Source of the DNA: Helicostylum pulchrum
Taxonomy: Eukaryota > Mucoromycota > Mucoromycetes > Mucorales > Mucoraceae
Assembly (NCBI GenBank): GCA_025677825.1
Contig: JAIXMO010000026.1
Coordinates: 351,001-415,000, forward strand
Length of the DNA: 64,000 bases
Direction: 5' to 3'
In this document: positions 37,049 to 48,912 of the stretch, piece by piece
How the letters are laid out: every line of letters begins with the position of its first letter
Numbering within the stretch: position 1 is the stretch's first letter
Translations under genes and position numbers: made by a program
Notes under the pieces: generated by a model
What the model saw: only the letters and a program-made list of their open reading frames with translations
Told to the model about the DNA's origin: nothing
Databases searched by the model: none

Positions 37049-39905
37049 CTACATATTACGATTACCAGATGGTTTCGTATCGGATTGTGGTGTTTCGGAC
37101 TCATCCTCGTTATCAACTGGTGTCATCACGATTTCTTGTTCTTTAGTTATGTTTTCATCATCATTGCTACTTTCATTTGCTTCATCCTGCTGTGTTGTAA
37201 TCTTTAAACCTCTCACTTTTTGTTCTGCTTTATTGCTATCCGAAGTTTCATTTACTACTTGTTGTTCATGTAAAGTGAAATCGGGGGTAGCAACACCACT
37301 TGTCACTTGACTAGAGTCATGATGATCATCCAGCTGCTTTTGCCACATTTCATAATAGATACCTTCATTCTTACGAGCTAAAGCGTTCATAATCAATTCA
37401 TCATGACTTCCCACCTCTGCCACTTTTCCATCCTTAACGACCAGAATTAAATCTGCATTGACAATGGTAGAGAGACGATGTGCAATTACTAGGGTTGTGC
37501 GATCTTTGGTCATATCAGCAAGAGCTCCTTGAATATGACGCTCAGTAGTTGTATCTAATGCGCTAGTAGCTTCATCCAATAAAATAATAGGTGGGTTCTT
37601 TAAGATGGTTCTGGCAATTGCAACACGTTGTTTTTCACCACCACTTAAACGTAATCCACGTTCACCAACTTTGGTATTATATCCGTCAGGGAAACTTAAG
37701 ATCTTGTCGTGGATTTGAGCTGCCTTAGCTGCTCTATAGACATCTTCATCAGAAGCGTTGACATCGCCGTATCTAATATTATATAAGATGGTATCGTTAA
37801 ATAAAACTGTGTCTTGAGGCACAACACCAATTGCTTTTCTTAATGACGCTTGTGTCACTCTTGAAATATCTTGTCCATCGATCAAGATACGACCTGAGTC
37901 AGGATCATAAAATCTAAACAATAATCGTAAGATGGTTGATTTACCACCACCCGAGGGACCTACAAGAGCAACCGTAGCACCCTTTGGAATTGTAAATGAA
38001 ATATTATTTAAAGCAGTCTGTCTATTATCATAAGAGAAAGAAACGTGATCGAATTGAACATGTCCTTTTGTCACTTGTAATTCCTTGGCATCTTCAATAT
38101 CTTTGACACTTTCTTCTACTTCAAATAAATCAAACATCTTTTCCATATCAATAAAATTTTGTTGGATCATGCGGTAATAAGTACCAAAGAAATGAAGAGG
38201 TGTGTAGAGTTGCATCATGTATACATTAAATGAGACAAAGTCACCAGCTGTTAATGTACCTCTTGAAACTTCAAATGCAAATAATAATGAGCCTGCTAAG
38301 AGACCACCTGTAATTACAGCATTTTGTGCAAGGTTGAGTACATTCAATGAAACAGAATTAACATAATCTGATTTTTGGTATTCAATAATGGCATTATCAT
38401 ATCGATTGACTTCAAATGATTCAGCGTTGTAATATTTTACGGTTTCAAAATTTAACAAGGAATCAACTGCTTTGGTTCTAGCAAAATTATCTAATTCATT
38501 CATCTTGCGTCTAAATGAATTTCTCCATTCAGTTAAAGTAATTGTTGTATAAAGGTAAAGTGACATGGTGACAAATACAATTAAACCAAATGGGAACGAA
38601 AATCGAACTGAGAACACAACGACAGCAATCAAGATATTAGCTAACGCAGGGAAGATTTGAAATACAATTTGTGATAGTAGTTGAACAATACTGTTAGTGC
38701 CTCGATCGACAATACGAAGTACCTCACCTGTCTTTCGATTGATATGGTAATGTAATGATAAACTATGCAAATGAGCAAATAATTTAACAGATACTTCACG
38801 TGTAGTAAATTGTCCAATAGGAATCCAAAGCCAATTTTGAAATGCTTGAATTAATCCAGAACCACCTTGTAAGAACTTGAACCCAACATAGGCTAATACT
38901 GCTGCCCAAGCAAATGTCTCTGGTTCTCTGTTAAATTGATCAACGACTTTACCAATTTGAAGTGGTGTAAATACATTAATAGCTAAGCCAGTTAGCATTA
39001 ATAAAAAGCACACGAATACCAATTGTTGCAAGTATCTGTCGTTGTGTGGCCAGATGTAGGGCATGACTTTTTTCAACTTATTAAAAAAGTCACTGAATCC
39101 ACTTTTACCATCATCGTTGTCTTTTGAAGTAGTAGTGATGGGTTCGTTTGAACTTGTTGTGGCACCGTAATTAGAGGCTGATGATAATAAAGGAGATGTT
39201 TCGGAGGTTGCAGTAGTACGTTTTGTAGATACCATTTGAATAAGAGAAAGTATAAATGTGGCTAGTTCAAGTATGTATCTTGAAAAGAATACGCCTAACA
39301 AAATATTATCATAGATGGTAAATACAGAACCTATTTTTATATGTATAAGATTAGTAATGATACAAAAAAAAAATAGTTTTTTTTTTTTTTTTTTTTTTAC
39401 CTGGTCTGGGGTTATAAATACTAGCCATCCACAACCACATAACCATACTTTCAGCTACAATAGCTAAAGCAAAGAAGCAATATTGGACCCAATACCACTG
39501 TGAGAACTTGTGTGATTCATCTACCAAACAAGCAAGCGAGACCACCCAAGCTAACCAAGAGACAGCAACGTAATAAACCAGGATAACAGATAGACTACCT
39601 TCTTCTAAAAGAACTCTAGCAACAATAACGACAGTATCAATCAAGAAACTAATAGTAATCAAGCAAGATAAAAAGATGATTAAACGAGATAGAGCAGAGA
39701 GTCTTCTATCTGGGTTTACTAAACGGCTAGAGATATCTTGCCAATTGACTTGTCTGGTTTTCAAGTAACGAAATAAACCAGAGCATGTTATAAAGGCAAA
39801 AAGTAAAGTCGGTGTGAAAAATAAAGGTGTGGCGAATTTAAATACTCCACTTGAATAAAATGGAGGATAAGGGTAAAATACTCCATCCTCTAGTAGTGAC
39901 AACAT
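37049..39905 (-). CDS. HMT1/ABCB6-type ABC half-transporter
   Basis: Exons 39401-39905 and 37049-39330 encode 928 residues. An N-terminal extension of about five hydrophobic helices (residues 1-190) precedes a six-helix ABC transmembrane domain and a nucleotide-binding domain. That extra TMD0 separates the HMT1/ABCB6 group from mitochondrial Atm1. In the NBD I see Walker A GPSGGGKST (near 626), signature LSGGEKQRVAIAR (near 728), Walker B IILLDEATSALD and the H-loop LVIAHRLSTI. Family members sit in vacuolar or endosomal membranes and move phytochelatin/glutathione-metal complexes or porphyrins. The C-terminal 100 residues are acidic low complexity. The ATG at 39905 is the first in frame. An AAAAAG repeat lies just upstream (about 39962-39990). 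Confidence 0.9.
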
Positions 39906-39965
39906 TGACCTTTCTTTTAAAGAAAAAAAGTGGTTCAAGAGTAATGTAAGTTTTTTATGGATAAA

Positions 39966-39998
<33 letters not shown>

Positions 39999-40623
39999 CT
40001 TGCTGTAAATTGTAAAAAGTCACGAAAAAAAGAGGGCAATCCTAAAACACTGTAAAGGATCAAGTTAATCCTATTGGTTAAACTTCTAAATTGGAATCAT
40101 TTACTCTTATTGGTTTACAAGTCTCTCATACCATTGGTATCTGACAGCTCAACAGCGAATATCCACTTAGTATATCTTTTAGTATTCTATTCTTTATAAA
40201 TTATCTCTATACTTACTCCTCAGTTCTTATCCAATAAGAACTATAATATTACAAACACCATAAAAAAGCGTGACTTCTTTTAAAGTGTAGAAAGATATTC
40301 CAAGTGGCTCGACTAGAATTGCAGCATAGTAATGGATGTCTCGATTTAATATCGTATTGAGAGTTGATGTGGTCCATCGTGATACCTTTAATGTTTATGG
40401 CGGTGCTTACGTCTCTGTACCAAATCTTCTTACCATCTAAACAAGTTGGGCAAACTTTTAAACAGTAAACTTTAAATGATACATATTAGTCTGGAGTTAG
40501 CCAATTAAAAAAAAAAAAAAGGTGCGTATATAATCGCCCAAAGTAAATCGGTTAAACCAAAGTCACAGCAATTTTTTTTTTTCTCTTTCTCTTTTTCTAT
40601 TAGCATTCAAACTTTTTATTGTA
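39906..40623. other. Divergent intergenic region
   Basis: Shared upstream region of the ABC transporter (-) and URM1 (+), with an AAAAAG microsatellite at about 39962-39990. A segment with short similar words (ATTGGTTAAACTTC, ATTGGTTTACAAGTC, at about 40073-40125) was seen. No gene. Confidence 0.4.
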
Positions 40624-40884
40624 ATGTCAGAATTAACAATTAATGTCGAGTTCAGGTTAGTCCTTTTTTAAAAGAAAAGAAAAAGAGATGCTATGATATA
40701 TACTAACAGCCTTTGTAAAAGTGGAGGTATGGAACTCTTGTTTCAAAATGTAAGCAAGCACACGCTCAAATTCCCTTCCAAAAACGAAAATGGGAACCCT
40801 TCTACACTTCAAGACTTGATTTTTTATATTCGTGATACCATGATGACTGAAAAGAAGGATTTATTTGTTGAAAAAGACACAGTG

Positions 40885-40915
<31 letters not shown>

Positions 40916-41068
40916 CTTTTTATCTAAATGATTTCTAACTTTTTATTTAGTCGTCCTGGTATTTTAGTTTTAATCAATAACACAGATTGGGAATTATGCG
41001 ATGAATTAGAATATGAGTTGGAAGATAAAGATGAAATTGTCTTTATTTCTACTTTGCATGGTGGATAA
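40624..41068 (+). CDS. URM1: Ubiquitin-related modifier Urm1
   Basis: Three exons (40624-40655, 40710-40883, 40951-41068) encode 107 residues of a beta-grasp sulphur-carrier/ubiquitin-like protein. It starts [10 protein letters not shown] and has [16 protein letters not shown] and the conserved [15 protein letters not shown]...[17 protein letters not shown]. The protein ends exactly at Gly-Gly, the C-terminus that is adenylated by Uba4 and thiocarboxylated for thiolation of tRNA wobble uridine, or conjugated to proteins. Length is close to yeast Urm1 (99). The second intron begins GTAAAA followed by an A run of about 24, making its donor region homopolymer-rich. Confidence 0.92.
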
Positions 41069-41566
41069 AAATTGAATAAAAACTATACTTTTAAAACCAC
41101 GCAGTTCTTTTTTTTTTTTATCTCAGGGCCCACACTGAAATGAAATATGCAATAAGCTTAATAGAAAAAAAACTCCTGGAACTAACAGCTCTTACACTCT
41201 TGATCGATATGTTTTTTAAAAAAATGCCAGAGTGCTTAAATAGGAAGGATAATCCCAGTAAATCACGTTATTTTCAGTTCTTTATTTTTGCGATACCATT
41301 AAATGCTCAAGAGATCTTACGGTTATGGTTTTAAAATGGGGGGTATTTTTTTTTTCATGACACGTCAACTCTCATTTTTTTATTATCAATAATAATACCC
41401 TTTTCTTAGCGACCACAGCCTAAATTCTTAGGGACCACAGCCTAAAAAAACACAATTGCAGTAGTATAAGTATTGGTCAAAATAACACGAGCACCTCAAG
41501 AGCTCCTGACTTCCAAGCAATTAAAAGAAAAATAGTCATGGATTAGTTCATGTATCCACCGTTTAC
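41069..41566. other. Intergenic with a short direct repeat
   Basis: URM1 3' region. The words GCGACCACAGCCTAAA and GGGACCACAGCCTAAA repeat at about 41409 and 41429. A 64-codon frame at 41140-41334 is unrecognised. Confidence 0.35.
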
Positions 41567-41812
41567 TTGGACACCGATATTGACAACTACGCTTTTACAT
41601 TTTCTGGGACGGATAACGGAATCGTATCTATGACTAATACAGTTGGGTTTTACTTGAATAGATTCCGATTCTATTTAGAACTGTCGAATAGATATCAGGC
41701 TTTGGGTAGTTCGGAAGATAATATCAATGCCGATGACATTGTCGAGAAGTATAAAGATAACAAGCACCTTAATCTGCCAAAAAGCCGTGTCATAAAACCT
41801 GAAGAAATATAA
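41567..41812 (+). pseudogene. Transposon ORF fragment, possibly RuvC-like
   Basis: An open frame without a proper ATG reads DTDIDNYAFTFSGTDNGIVS, then MTNTV and a helical stretch ending SRVIKPEEI. The FSGTDNGIVSM segment resembles the first RuvC Asp motif (GxDxG) of TnpB/Fanzor-type proteins as they occur in Mucorales, but the match is short. It has no start or downstream domains, so it is a fragment. It could belong to another multicopy element family. Confidence 0.3.
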
Positions 41813-42377
41813 ATAAGTAGCGGTAATTGGAAACGAAGTAAAAGCCTTGAAAGAAAAACGAAGAATACCTTGGAAGGAAGAGACATCTGAATGTTTCTCT
41901 ATTTAATAAAACGTATTAGAAAACAGAGTAGCAATAAAAAAAAAACGTTTAACTTACCATAACATCAACTTGCCCATATCAATTTATTTAATATAACATA
42001 TAATACACCTACTGAAGAAAAAAGTTAGTTACCAGCTTTTGTAAAAGATATACATCCAAAAAATAAGAGAAAGAAAAAGAAAAAAAAAAGATGAGGAAGT
42101 AAAAAGTCTAAAATTACATAATATAGTATATAAAAGCGATTAACCAATAAGTACGAGTAAATATATTACACGACTAAACGAGGGCACTATTTTATCTTCT
42201 TTTCTTTCTCTTTTTTTCTTCTTTTCTTATTATTTTTTAACTAACTCATACGCGCCCTTCTTAGAGAAACCGATAGCTAAAAATAAATGATTAAAGAATA
42301 AACGACTTCCTCCTGCGATAATCACTAAAACCGCCACCTATCAGGTCGTTCACGTATTGTATTATGAGATTATCTAG
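41813..42377. other. Intergenic, no gene
   Basis: AT-rich, with pyrimidine runs near 42200. No upstream exon for the fragment that begins at 42378 was found. Confidence 0.35.
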
Positions 42378-42813
42378 ACAAACAATTTTGCTTGGAATCA
42401 ATATGTTAAAGAAAATTTTGATAACAACGCAAAGACTGTGGTAGAAAAAAATGCAGGTACCAGCAGTGATGAGAAGCCTGTTCGTGAAATTGCCGGACGT
42501 CCTCCTTTAACCCAGTTAAGAAAAATCGGTGCAAGTGCGTGTATTTATATTCTGATTATTCTTGTTGGTATTGCAGGTGTTGTACAGTGTATTAAATCAA
42601 TTGGAGCAGGTATTTTATCTTTAAAATTGTAAGTATTCTTTATTAGTTTTTTTTCTTTTCTTTTTGGCATGTCTGTATTAAAATCTAAAAAGACATTTAA
42701 TTGTAACTAGAAGCCCTATTTCTGTTGTACCAGTCGATATTATTATGTTGCAAGTAATTGTACCGGCATTCACCAAGAGCTTTAAACCAACTAAAGAACA
42801 ATTACCAGCATAA
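42378..42813 (+). pseudogene. 3' exons of a one-helix membrane protein
   Basis: Two exons in phase (42378-42628 after TATCTAG, and 42711-42813) give 117 residues ending KSFKPTKEQLPA. They contain a hydrophilic stretch (NAGTSSDEKPVREIAGRPP) and a single transmembrane segment (IYILIILVGIAGVVQCI). No start codon or further exon could be found upstream, so this is either a truncated duplicate or a gene whose first exon I cannot see. The family was not recognised. Confidence 0.4.
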
Positions 42814-43380
42814 AACGTAAGTCATTATGCAGAAAAGAGTAGGATGTGCTCCACTAACATACCACCAGGTTTAAATCTAGTAACTTTTTACTTTTTTTTT
42901 TTTTAGGAACTTTTATAAACAATTAGAACCGCGTTTATTGTTTATCAAATCTTTCTGAACAACATTTGTAGAAGACATTTTCTTGTTAAATAGTAACAAT
43001 AAAAAGGTTTAGGCTATCAAAGTCAATGTGTATTTTAATTTTCAAGCGGGGGTAATATGAACGGATCGCCTATTTGAAACAAGAGTTACTCATTTTATAC
43101 CTCGCCCTTTTTTTTTTCAGACAGTGTCTTGCGGTAGGGTGACCTGCATTTCTTATTAATAATCTGTGTTAGTTACCTTAATAGAATACGAGTTGTCGAA
43201 TCTCATTACGCTCAATTGGACATCCTTCGCAACTTTTTTTTTTTTTCAAAAAGCTGAATAATTTAAAGTTGCATTTAATTTTTGCTGGAAAATATAAATG
43301 TCCCCGAATTTATTAAATAAAAAAACATTTATCTTATTATCTTTAACTAAAAAAAAGCACAAACTTCCAGAATATTACGC
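42814..43380. other. Intergenic, no gene
   Basis: AT-rich spacer with T and A runs. Nothing recognised. Confidence 0.35.
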
Positions 43381-43900
43381 GTAAAATTAACTTGTGACCG
43401 TAAACCAAGACCACATCATTCTAATAAATGCAGGATAGTTTACAAACGCAGAAAGCCAAAGCAGATAATGATGATCAGTGATAAAGGTACAGGTGTAGGA
43501 AGTAGAATAAAAGGCCACCGTAGATAATACGGGGGAGGTGGCTTGAAATAATGCGTGGAAAAAGAAGGAAATGTCTGTAGTAAAGGACGTCTCAAACATG
43601 TGTCTATTGTTTCGAGCAGTTATAACATCCACAGTTTGTTGAGAAAAAGACTCGCGAACGGTATATTCTTAGCGTGTGTCAGTCTAGAGTGTGTAGATCC
43701 ATCAAGTCTCAGGATGCTCTTTCATCTCACTTGGAATTGGTTTATCGGGTCTTACTTCATGCATTTTTCTCCAAATCAAATCAGTCAATACGAAACTGAA
43801 AAATTTAAAACTCGAGCATCTGCCATTCTGGAAGAAGAGAAGTATAGCAATTATGGAATACTTTGGTAGGACTTGATCAAATCTTTAATTTTGCGTCTTT
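43381..43900 (+). pseudogene. Decayed ORF, probable mobile-element relic
   Basis: Both strands are open here. The plus frame (43555-43869) has no ATG and reads LANGIFLACVSLECVDPSSL, NWFIGSYFMHFSPNQ and FKTRASAILEEEKY; in-frame stops follow. The overlapping minus frame (43387-43632, ATG) reads HALFQATSPVLSTVAFY and FITDHHYLLWLSAF. Both look protein-like. I cannot name the family; a multicopy Mucoralean element is my best guess. Confidence 0.25.
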
Positions 43901-44176
43901 CAATTTGTCGAGGATTTAGATTTATTCGTTTCCCCCGTAGATACTTGATAACTAGTTTTAAATAAGAATTCACTTCTGAACAATATATGACTAGTTACTA
44001 CTGAAGATTCCCAAACATGACAGAACAATTTTAGAGGATTTACATTTAATCCTGAAGGTGTCACGACTGATAGTTATATATAAAAAAAAAAAATCTTTCG
44101 GGATATTATTGCTATTATATTACGGATCATTTTTTTTCTCTCTCTCTCTTTTCTCTTTTTTTATATATAATACATA

Positions 44177-44767
44177 ATGAATACTGCTCTTACACGTTCT
44201 TGCAGCACAAATAACTTTAAAAGATTTCATTCTAAAGATTTGGGTATACCACCAACCCATACAAATCATGTTCACTTATCTTCTACCGAGAAACCGACCT
44301 TAAAAACCAAATCGATTAAAATTGCGCCCATGAAAGAAGTAGAGAAAGTACTTCGTATAAAATATAATGCAATATAATATAATAATTAACCTTTTTTTTG
44401 AATTAGATGATCACAGACCTTAAAAAGGAAAATTTTGATTTAAAATTGAGATTGTATTATTTAGAAGATATGATGACAAAAGAAGTACATAAAGAGGTAC
44501 ACATATATACACTTTTTTTAATTTTGGTTACAAAAAAAAAATCTAAATTGATTTTAGAAGCGGATCAGTTTAGAACACAAGTCAATTGGAACTCAAACAC
44601 ACAATAATAAACTATTTGAATCAACGCCTGAGGCATTTGGTTTAGCCTCTTGCTTTAATAAAACCAAACAGCACACTATAAAAAACCATAGTATATCTTT
44701 GGTTGTTACCGCTCTAGAAAATATTACAATTGATGGCAGCTTTAATCGACATCTAACTTGCTCGTAA
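44177..44767 (+). CDS. Minimal CM1 (Cnn_1N) motif protein
   Basis: Three exons (44177-44347, 44407-44496, 44558-44767) encode 156 residues; all junctions are GT-AG and in phase 0. Residues about 53-80 read MKEVEKMITDLKKENFDLKL and go on to RLYYLED. This is the centrosomin motif 1 (CM1, Pfam Cnn_1N), which binds and activates gamma-tubulin complexes in proteins such as Mto1, Spc110/Pcp1 and CDK5RAP2. Those proteins are usually very long coiled coils; here the flanks are short and not coiled. It could be a small regulator of microtubule nucleation, or a truncated gene. The first donor (GTACTT) is non-standard; the alternative GTAGAG would drop three residues. The gene ends 170 bp before GPI8 on the same strand. 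Confidence 0.65.
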
Positions 44768-44934
44768 ACAAAATATCCTAATAAAAAAAATGAACAATGT
44801 TGTCCTTTCCCAAAGTGACCATTTCGGATATATTATTATCCCAAAAAAAAAGTAATTTATAAAAAAAAAAAAGAGTTGCCTACTCTAGAACACCTTTTTT
44901 TTTGTTACTGTTAGATAAATCCCTTTTAATTGTC

Positions 44935-46314
44935 ATGAAAAGATGGAATTGGATAACAAGTTTACTTGTTCTACTTATAACAAGCGTTTATTGTGACCAA
45001 CAAGAAAAAGTCGAAGGTTTCTTTAGTCAAAGCGGTCATACCAATAACTGGGCCGTACTGGCAAGTATAAACACTACACCAGATAAAAAAAAACAACAAC
45101 CAACCAAATAGTTTTAGGTCTGTACATCTCGTTTTTGGTTCAACTATCGTCATGTTGCCAATACTTTATCAATGTACCGTACAGTGAAACGTTTAGGTAT
45201 ACCTGATTCAAATATTATTCTAATGCTAGCTGATGATGTCTCTTGTAATCCAAGAAACAAATATCCTGCAACAGTATACAATAATGCCAATAGATTATTA
45301 GACTTGTATGGAGATAATGTTGAAGTAGATTATAGAGGATATGAAGTGACAGTAGAGAATTTTATTCGTATGCTTACTGGTAAAATAAAATATAAATACT
45401 TTTTGTGTTTGCTGTGTATAACATTTTTTTTTTTTTAAGGTCGCGTATCTCCAGATACTCCACGTTCAAAGAGACTATTATCAGATGATAGATCGAATAT
45501 TTTGGTTTATATGACAGGGCATGGAGGCGATGAATTTTTAAAGTTTCAAGATGCAGAAGAAATTAGTGCGTATGATTTAGCTGATTCGTTTAAGCAAATG
45601 TCAGAAAAAAAGAGATATAATGAGATTTTATTTATGATTGATACTTGTCAAGCAAATACAATGTACAGTAAGATTAATTCAACTAATATTTTGGCTACTG
45701 GTAGTAGTAAATTAGATGAAAGTTCATATTCTGTAAGTGGCTATATATTAAAAAGAGAGAGAGAGATTTATATACTAAAAAAAAAGGGGGGGGGGAAATC
45801 TTGTATAGCATCATACAGATTATGATATTGGTGTTGCTGTAATTGATAGCTTCACTTATTATAACTTGGAGTTTCTTGAAAACGTAGATCAAACCAGTGA
45901 TAAAACGCTTCAAGAATTGGTAATATAAATACACTTTGTTGGAGTAAAATACGAATTCTAATTTTTTTTTTTTTATAGTTTGATACGTATGATCCAGTTA
46001 AAATTGCTTCACATCCTGGTATTCGATCTGATTTATTTAATAGACCTTTGGATAAAGTAAAAGTAACAGATTTCTTTGGCAATGTACAAAATGTCGAATT
46101 GACCAAGAGTCGATATCCTTTATTACAAGACCTAGAAAATGTTGAAGAGGAGGAGAAAGAAGCTCCTGTTTTAAATAATTATACCAGTCTCACTAAATCA
46201 ACTAGCCATCTCTTTGATTCATTCTTGGTTGAAAAAAGTTCAAAGTCAAGTGCTATATTTGGTATTGTGGTAACTTCTATCATTGGGTATGTCATTAGTA
46301 CGACCTTGTCATGA
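44935..46314 (+). CDS. GPI8: GPI transamidase catalytic subunit Gpi8
   Basis: Five exons (44935-45060, 45118-45379, 45440-45732, 45809-45919, 45979-46314) encode 375 residues. This is the Cys protease of the GPI-transamidase complex in the ER, which swaps the C-terminal signal of precursors for a GPI anchor. A signal peptide ([20 protein letters not shown]) leads into [18 protein letters not shown]. The catalytic dyad is His in [14 protein letters not shown] (near 156) and Cys in [13 protein letters not shown] (near 198). A C-terminal hydrophobic helix ([15 protein letters not shown]) ends the protein. The first intron has a GC donor (GCAAGT) and an AG acceptor; no GT alternative keeps the invariant block. 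The third intron contains a run of about twelve G. A gene whose product attaches GPI anchors lies on the same contig as a GPI-type chitin deacetylase, a likely coincidence. Confidence 0.93.
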
Positions 46315-46421
46315 TGTAAATAAAAATGTATACACAAATATATATATAAAAGTAAGAATATGTTTAATATCTAAATATACAATCTATTTAATAGTTTAAT
46401 AGGTTGGGGCGGGGGAGGGGG

Positions 46422-48912
46422 TTATTGAATAATACATTGACAGTATACAGGGCCAGAACTTTCCTGTGGATCCCAGTCGGTATGATCATATTCTCTTTGG
46501 TTACTGTCTTTATGAGGATATATATTGTTATTATTATTTTGCGATAGACTTGTCATTGCAACTGCAGGCATTTTAGGTAATTTAAAACTACAATCATCAT
46601 CTCGTTTACCTAGAGCATCTATAGCCTGTGTATGATACTCTTCATTTTCATTGCGTGGTAATTTTTTGTCAGTGACTGTAGTCGTAGTCGATTGTGCAAT
46701 ACTATTTGCACGTTTCCTATCTTCCCAAATAGATAAATTCATTTTAATATGATCGACAGGAAAAGATAATTCTACAAGTGTATATATTACATTAGTTTAT
46801 TGTTGTTGGTTTTTTTTTTTTTTTTTTTTTTTGTTTACCTTCAGTATAATCACCAATTATGGTAAATAAACCAAGTGCGACAAATTTCATAAACCCAATT
46901 TGAGAATCTTCTAATACAATATTTGCTCTGTCATTCATCGGTAAGACATGTAACCCCAACTCACGTTCTAAATCACCTTGTGAAGCAAACTCTTCTATTA
47001 AAATATTGGCCCATTCAAATGCTCTAGCAAATGGCCTTGCAACGTTACTGATATCAGCACATTTCATTAATCCACTGCAGAACAGTAATCGTTCTTCTAA
47101 ACATTTAGCTGCATCCCAATCGTGTGGATCACTTTCTTCTAATCGTAATTTTTGTTCATTAATTTTTATAACGTAATCGCTGTGCAATGCCATATCCGTT
47201 GCTAAAATACTTGTTATGACCAGTTTCCTAAATTCTACATGTATAAAAATGTTTAAGATAAGGATGGATATACAAATATATGAATTTTACCATTATAATC
47301 ATCACCCAATACTTTGTCAAATTTATGTTTTTTTAGTAATTGAAATAATGTCATGGCATGAAAACTTTCTAGAACCGAGTTATCGTTATATAATAATGCG
47401 AGAGGTGCCGAAGTATTAATCTACAATAATAATAAATATGTGCACGGATAAAAAATTAAATTGGGGGTTTTTAACTTACTAGAAAAGAATTGTTTACGCC
47501 TGGGTGAGCAACATCATGACCTATAGCAGCGATTAATAAGGCAAGAATATCTTTGGGTCTCAAGATACGATAGGATTTTTGATTGGTGATAATGGTAGTA
47601 CCATTAGCGAAAGGTAATAAACCCATTTGACAAAGAAAGAAGTAAATACATTGAAGTACATCAATGGCATGAGCAAAATTATGGTAGGGATTTTCATCAT
47701 GATATATACTTGATAAATCCGTAATAAATTGATACAATTGTTCTAAAATAGTAAATAAGTAAGTAAATATAATATATGTGTATGGGTATGTATATATTAC
47801 CTTGTGTAAATGAGGTGACTTGAGTTAACGAAAATACTTGAGAAATAATAATTACGCCACAATGAATTAAATCATCATTTGAAAGATTTAATGGACTAAA
47901 ATCCCAGACTGATACCTTGTCTTGTAATATCCTCTCATGTTCACTATATATAAATAATGTGTGTTTAGTATATATAAGGAGAGCACATATATATATATGT
48001 AAAACTCCTTAATTTTTTTTTTTTTTTACCTAGTTAATGGTTTAATACTACTTGATGGCAGCGGAATACAGTTATTTAAGATTGTTTTCGTGAAACAATG
48101 TATATCTTTTATATTTAATGCCTTTATTCTATCCGTTTGAGAAGGCATAACTGTAGGCGTTGTCGGCGAAATAACTGAAGTCACTGTACTAATAGTACTA
48201 GAAGAAACGAGATGATCTTGATAAAGTGTTGATTCAGTTAATTTCGATTGTTGACGATGAAGGGTCTATTTATTTATTTTCTTTTTTAAAAAAAAAATGT
48301 CATTGTGATATTTTAAAAAAAAAAAAAAACGAACCAGAAATAATGTCTTTATCACATCGGGTCTTAGAGGACTTAATAAATAATTAGCTGCTCCTGCTTG
48401 AATACACTCGAGCATAAAATTAGCGTCTTGGCTTGTGGAAGTAACTATGATTATTTTAATTTTTTTTAGGTAACCGAAAAAAAAAAGGTTCGTTTTTTAT
48501 TATTATTACTTACCAATGACAGGTATATTTTGTGGCATGACATGAACAGTTTGAGAAATTAAGTCGAGTTGATCATCTTGCGGTATTGTTTCGTCTAATT
48601 CGAATAGTAATAGTGTTGAAGATGACGGTAATAGGTTTACATAATTTATACAGGACTCGATATTCGATTCTTTGTGGACTTATTATATCGAAATAATACA
48701 TATTCATATGTTTATAAGAAAAGAACAAGAAAAACAAAAAAGAAAAGCTTAAAAAATTAATGACAAATTTTATTTATTTTAACAATTTAAAAATTACCAT
48801 GTCCAAATACAGTTTTTAACAGTGGACTTGTTGTGTCTTGTTGATCATTATCATGAATATAAAATGGATTTGTTTGATTTAATAAAATAATAGTACATGT
48901 TTGTGGGTCCAT
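46422..48912 (-). CDS. Cyclic-nucleotide PDE with pseudo-receiver (RegA-like)
   Basis: Nine exons on the minus strand (48798-48912, 48514-48678, 48335-48444, 48030-48265, 47801-47943, 47480-47742, 47291-47420, 46839-47234, 46422-46771) encode 635 residues, every junction in phase. The C-terminal catalytic domain is a class I 3',5'-cyclic phosphodiesterase: HNFAHAIDVLQ (near 282), IGHDVAHPGVNNSF (near 333) and CADISNVARP (near 445) supply the metal-binding His/Asp. The N-terminal 130 residues fit a response-regulator receiver (CheY) fold: LLLFELDE for strand 3, IPVIVTSTS for strand 4, and AGAANYLLSPLRPD for strand 5. The phospho-acceptor Asp seems replaced by Glu and the Lys of K-P by Ser, so it is probably not phosphorylated. 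The layout equals that of Dictyostelium RegA, a cAMP phosphodiesterase under phosphorelay control. The C-terminal tail is low complexity. Confidence 0.85.

Noticed and set aside
45061..45117. GT donor upstream (GTACTG) for the first GPI8 intron
   Set aside because: It would delete residues from the conserved NNWAVLV block; the GC donor restores it exactly.
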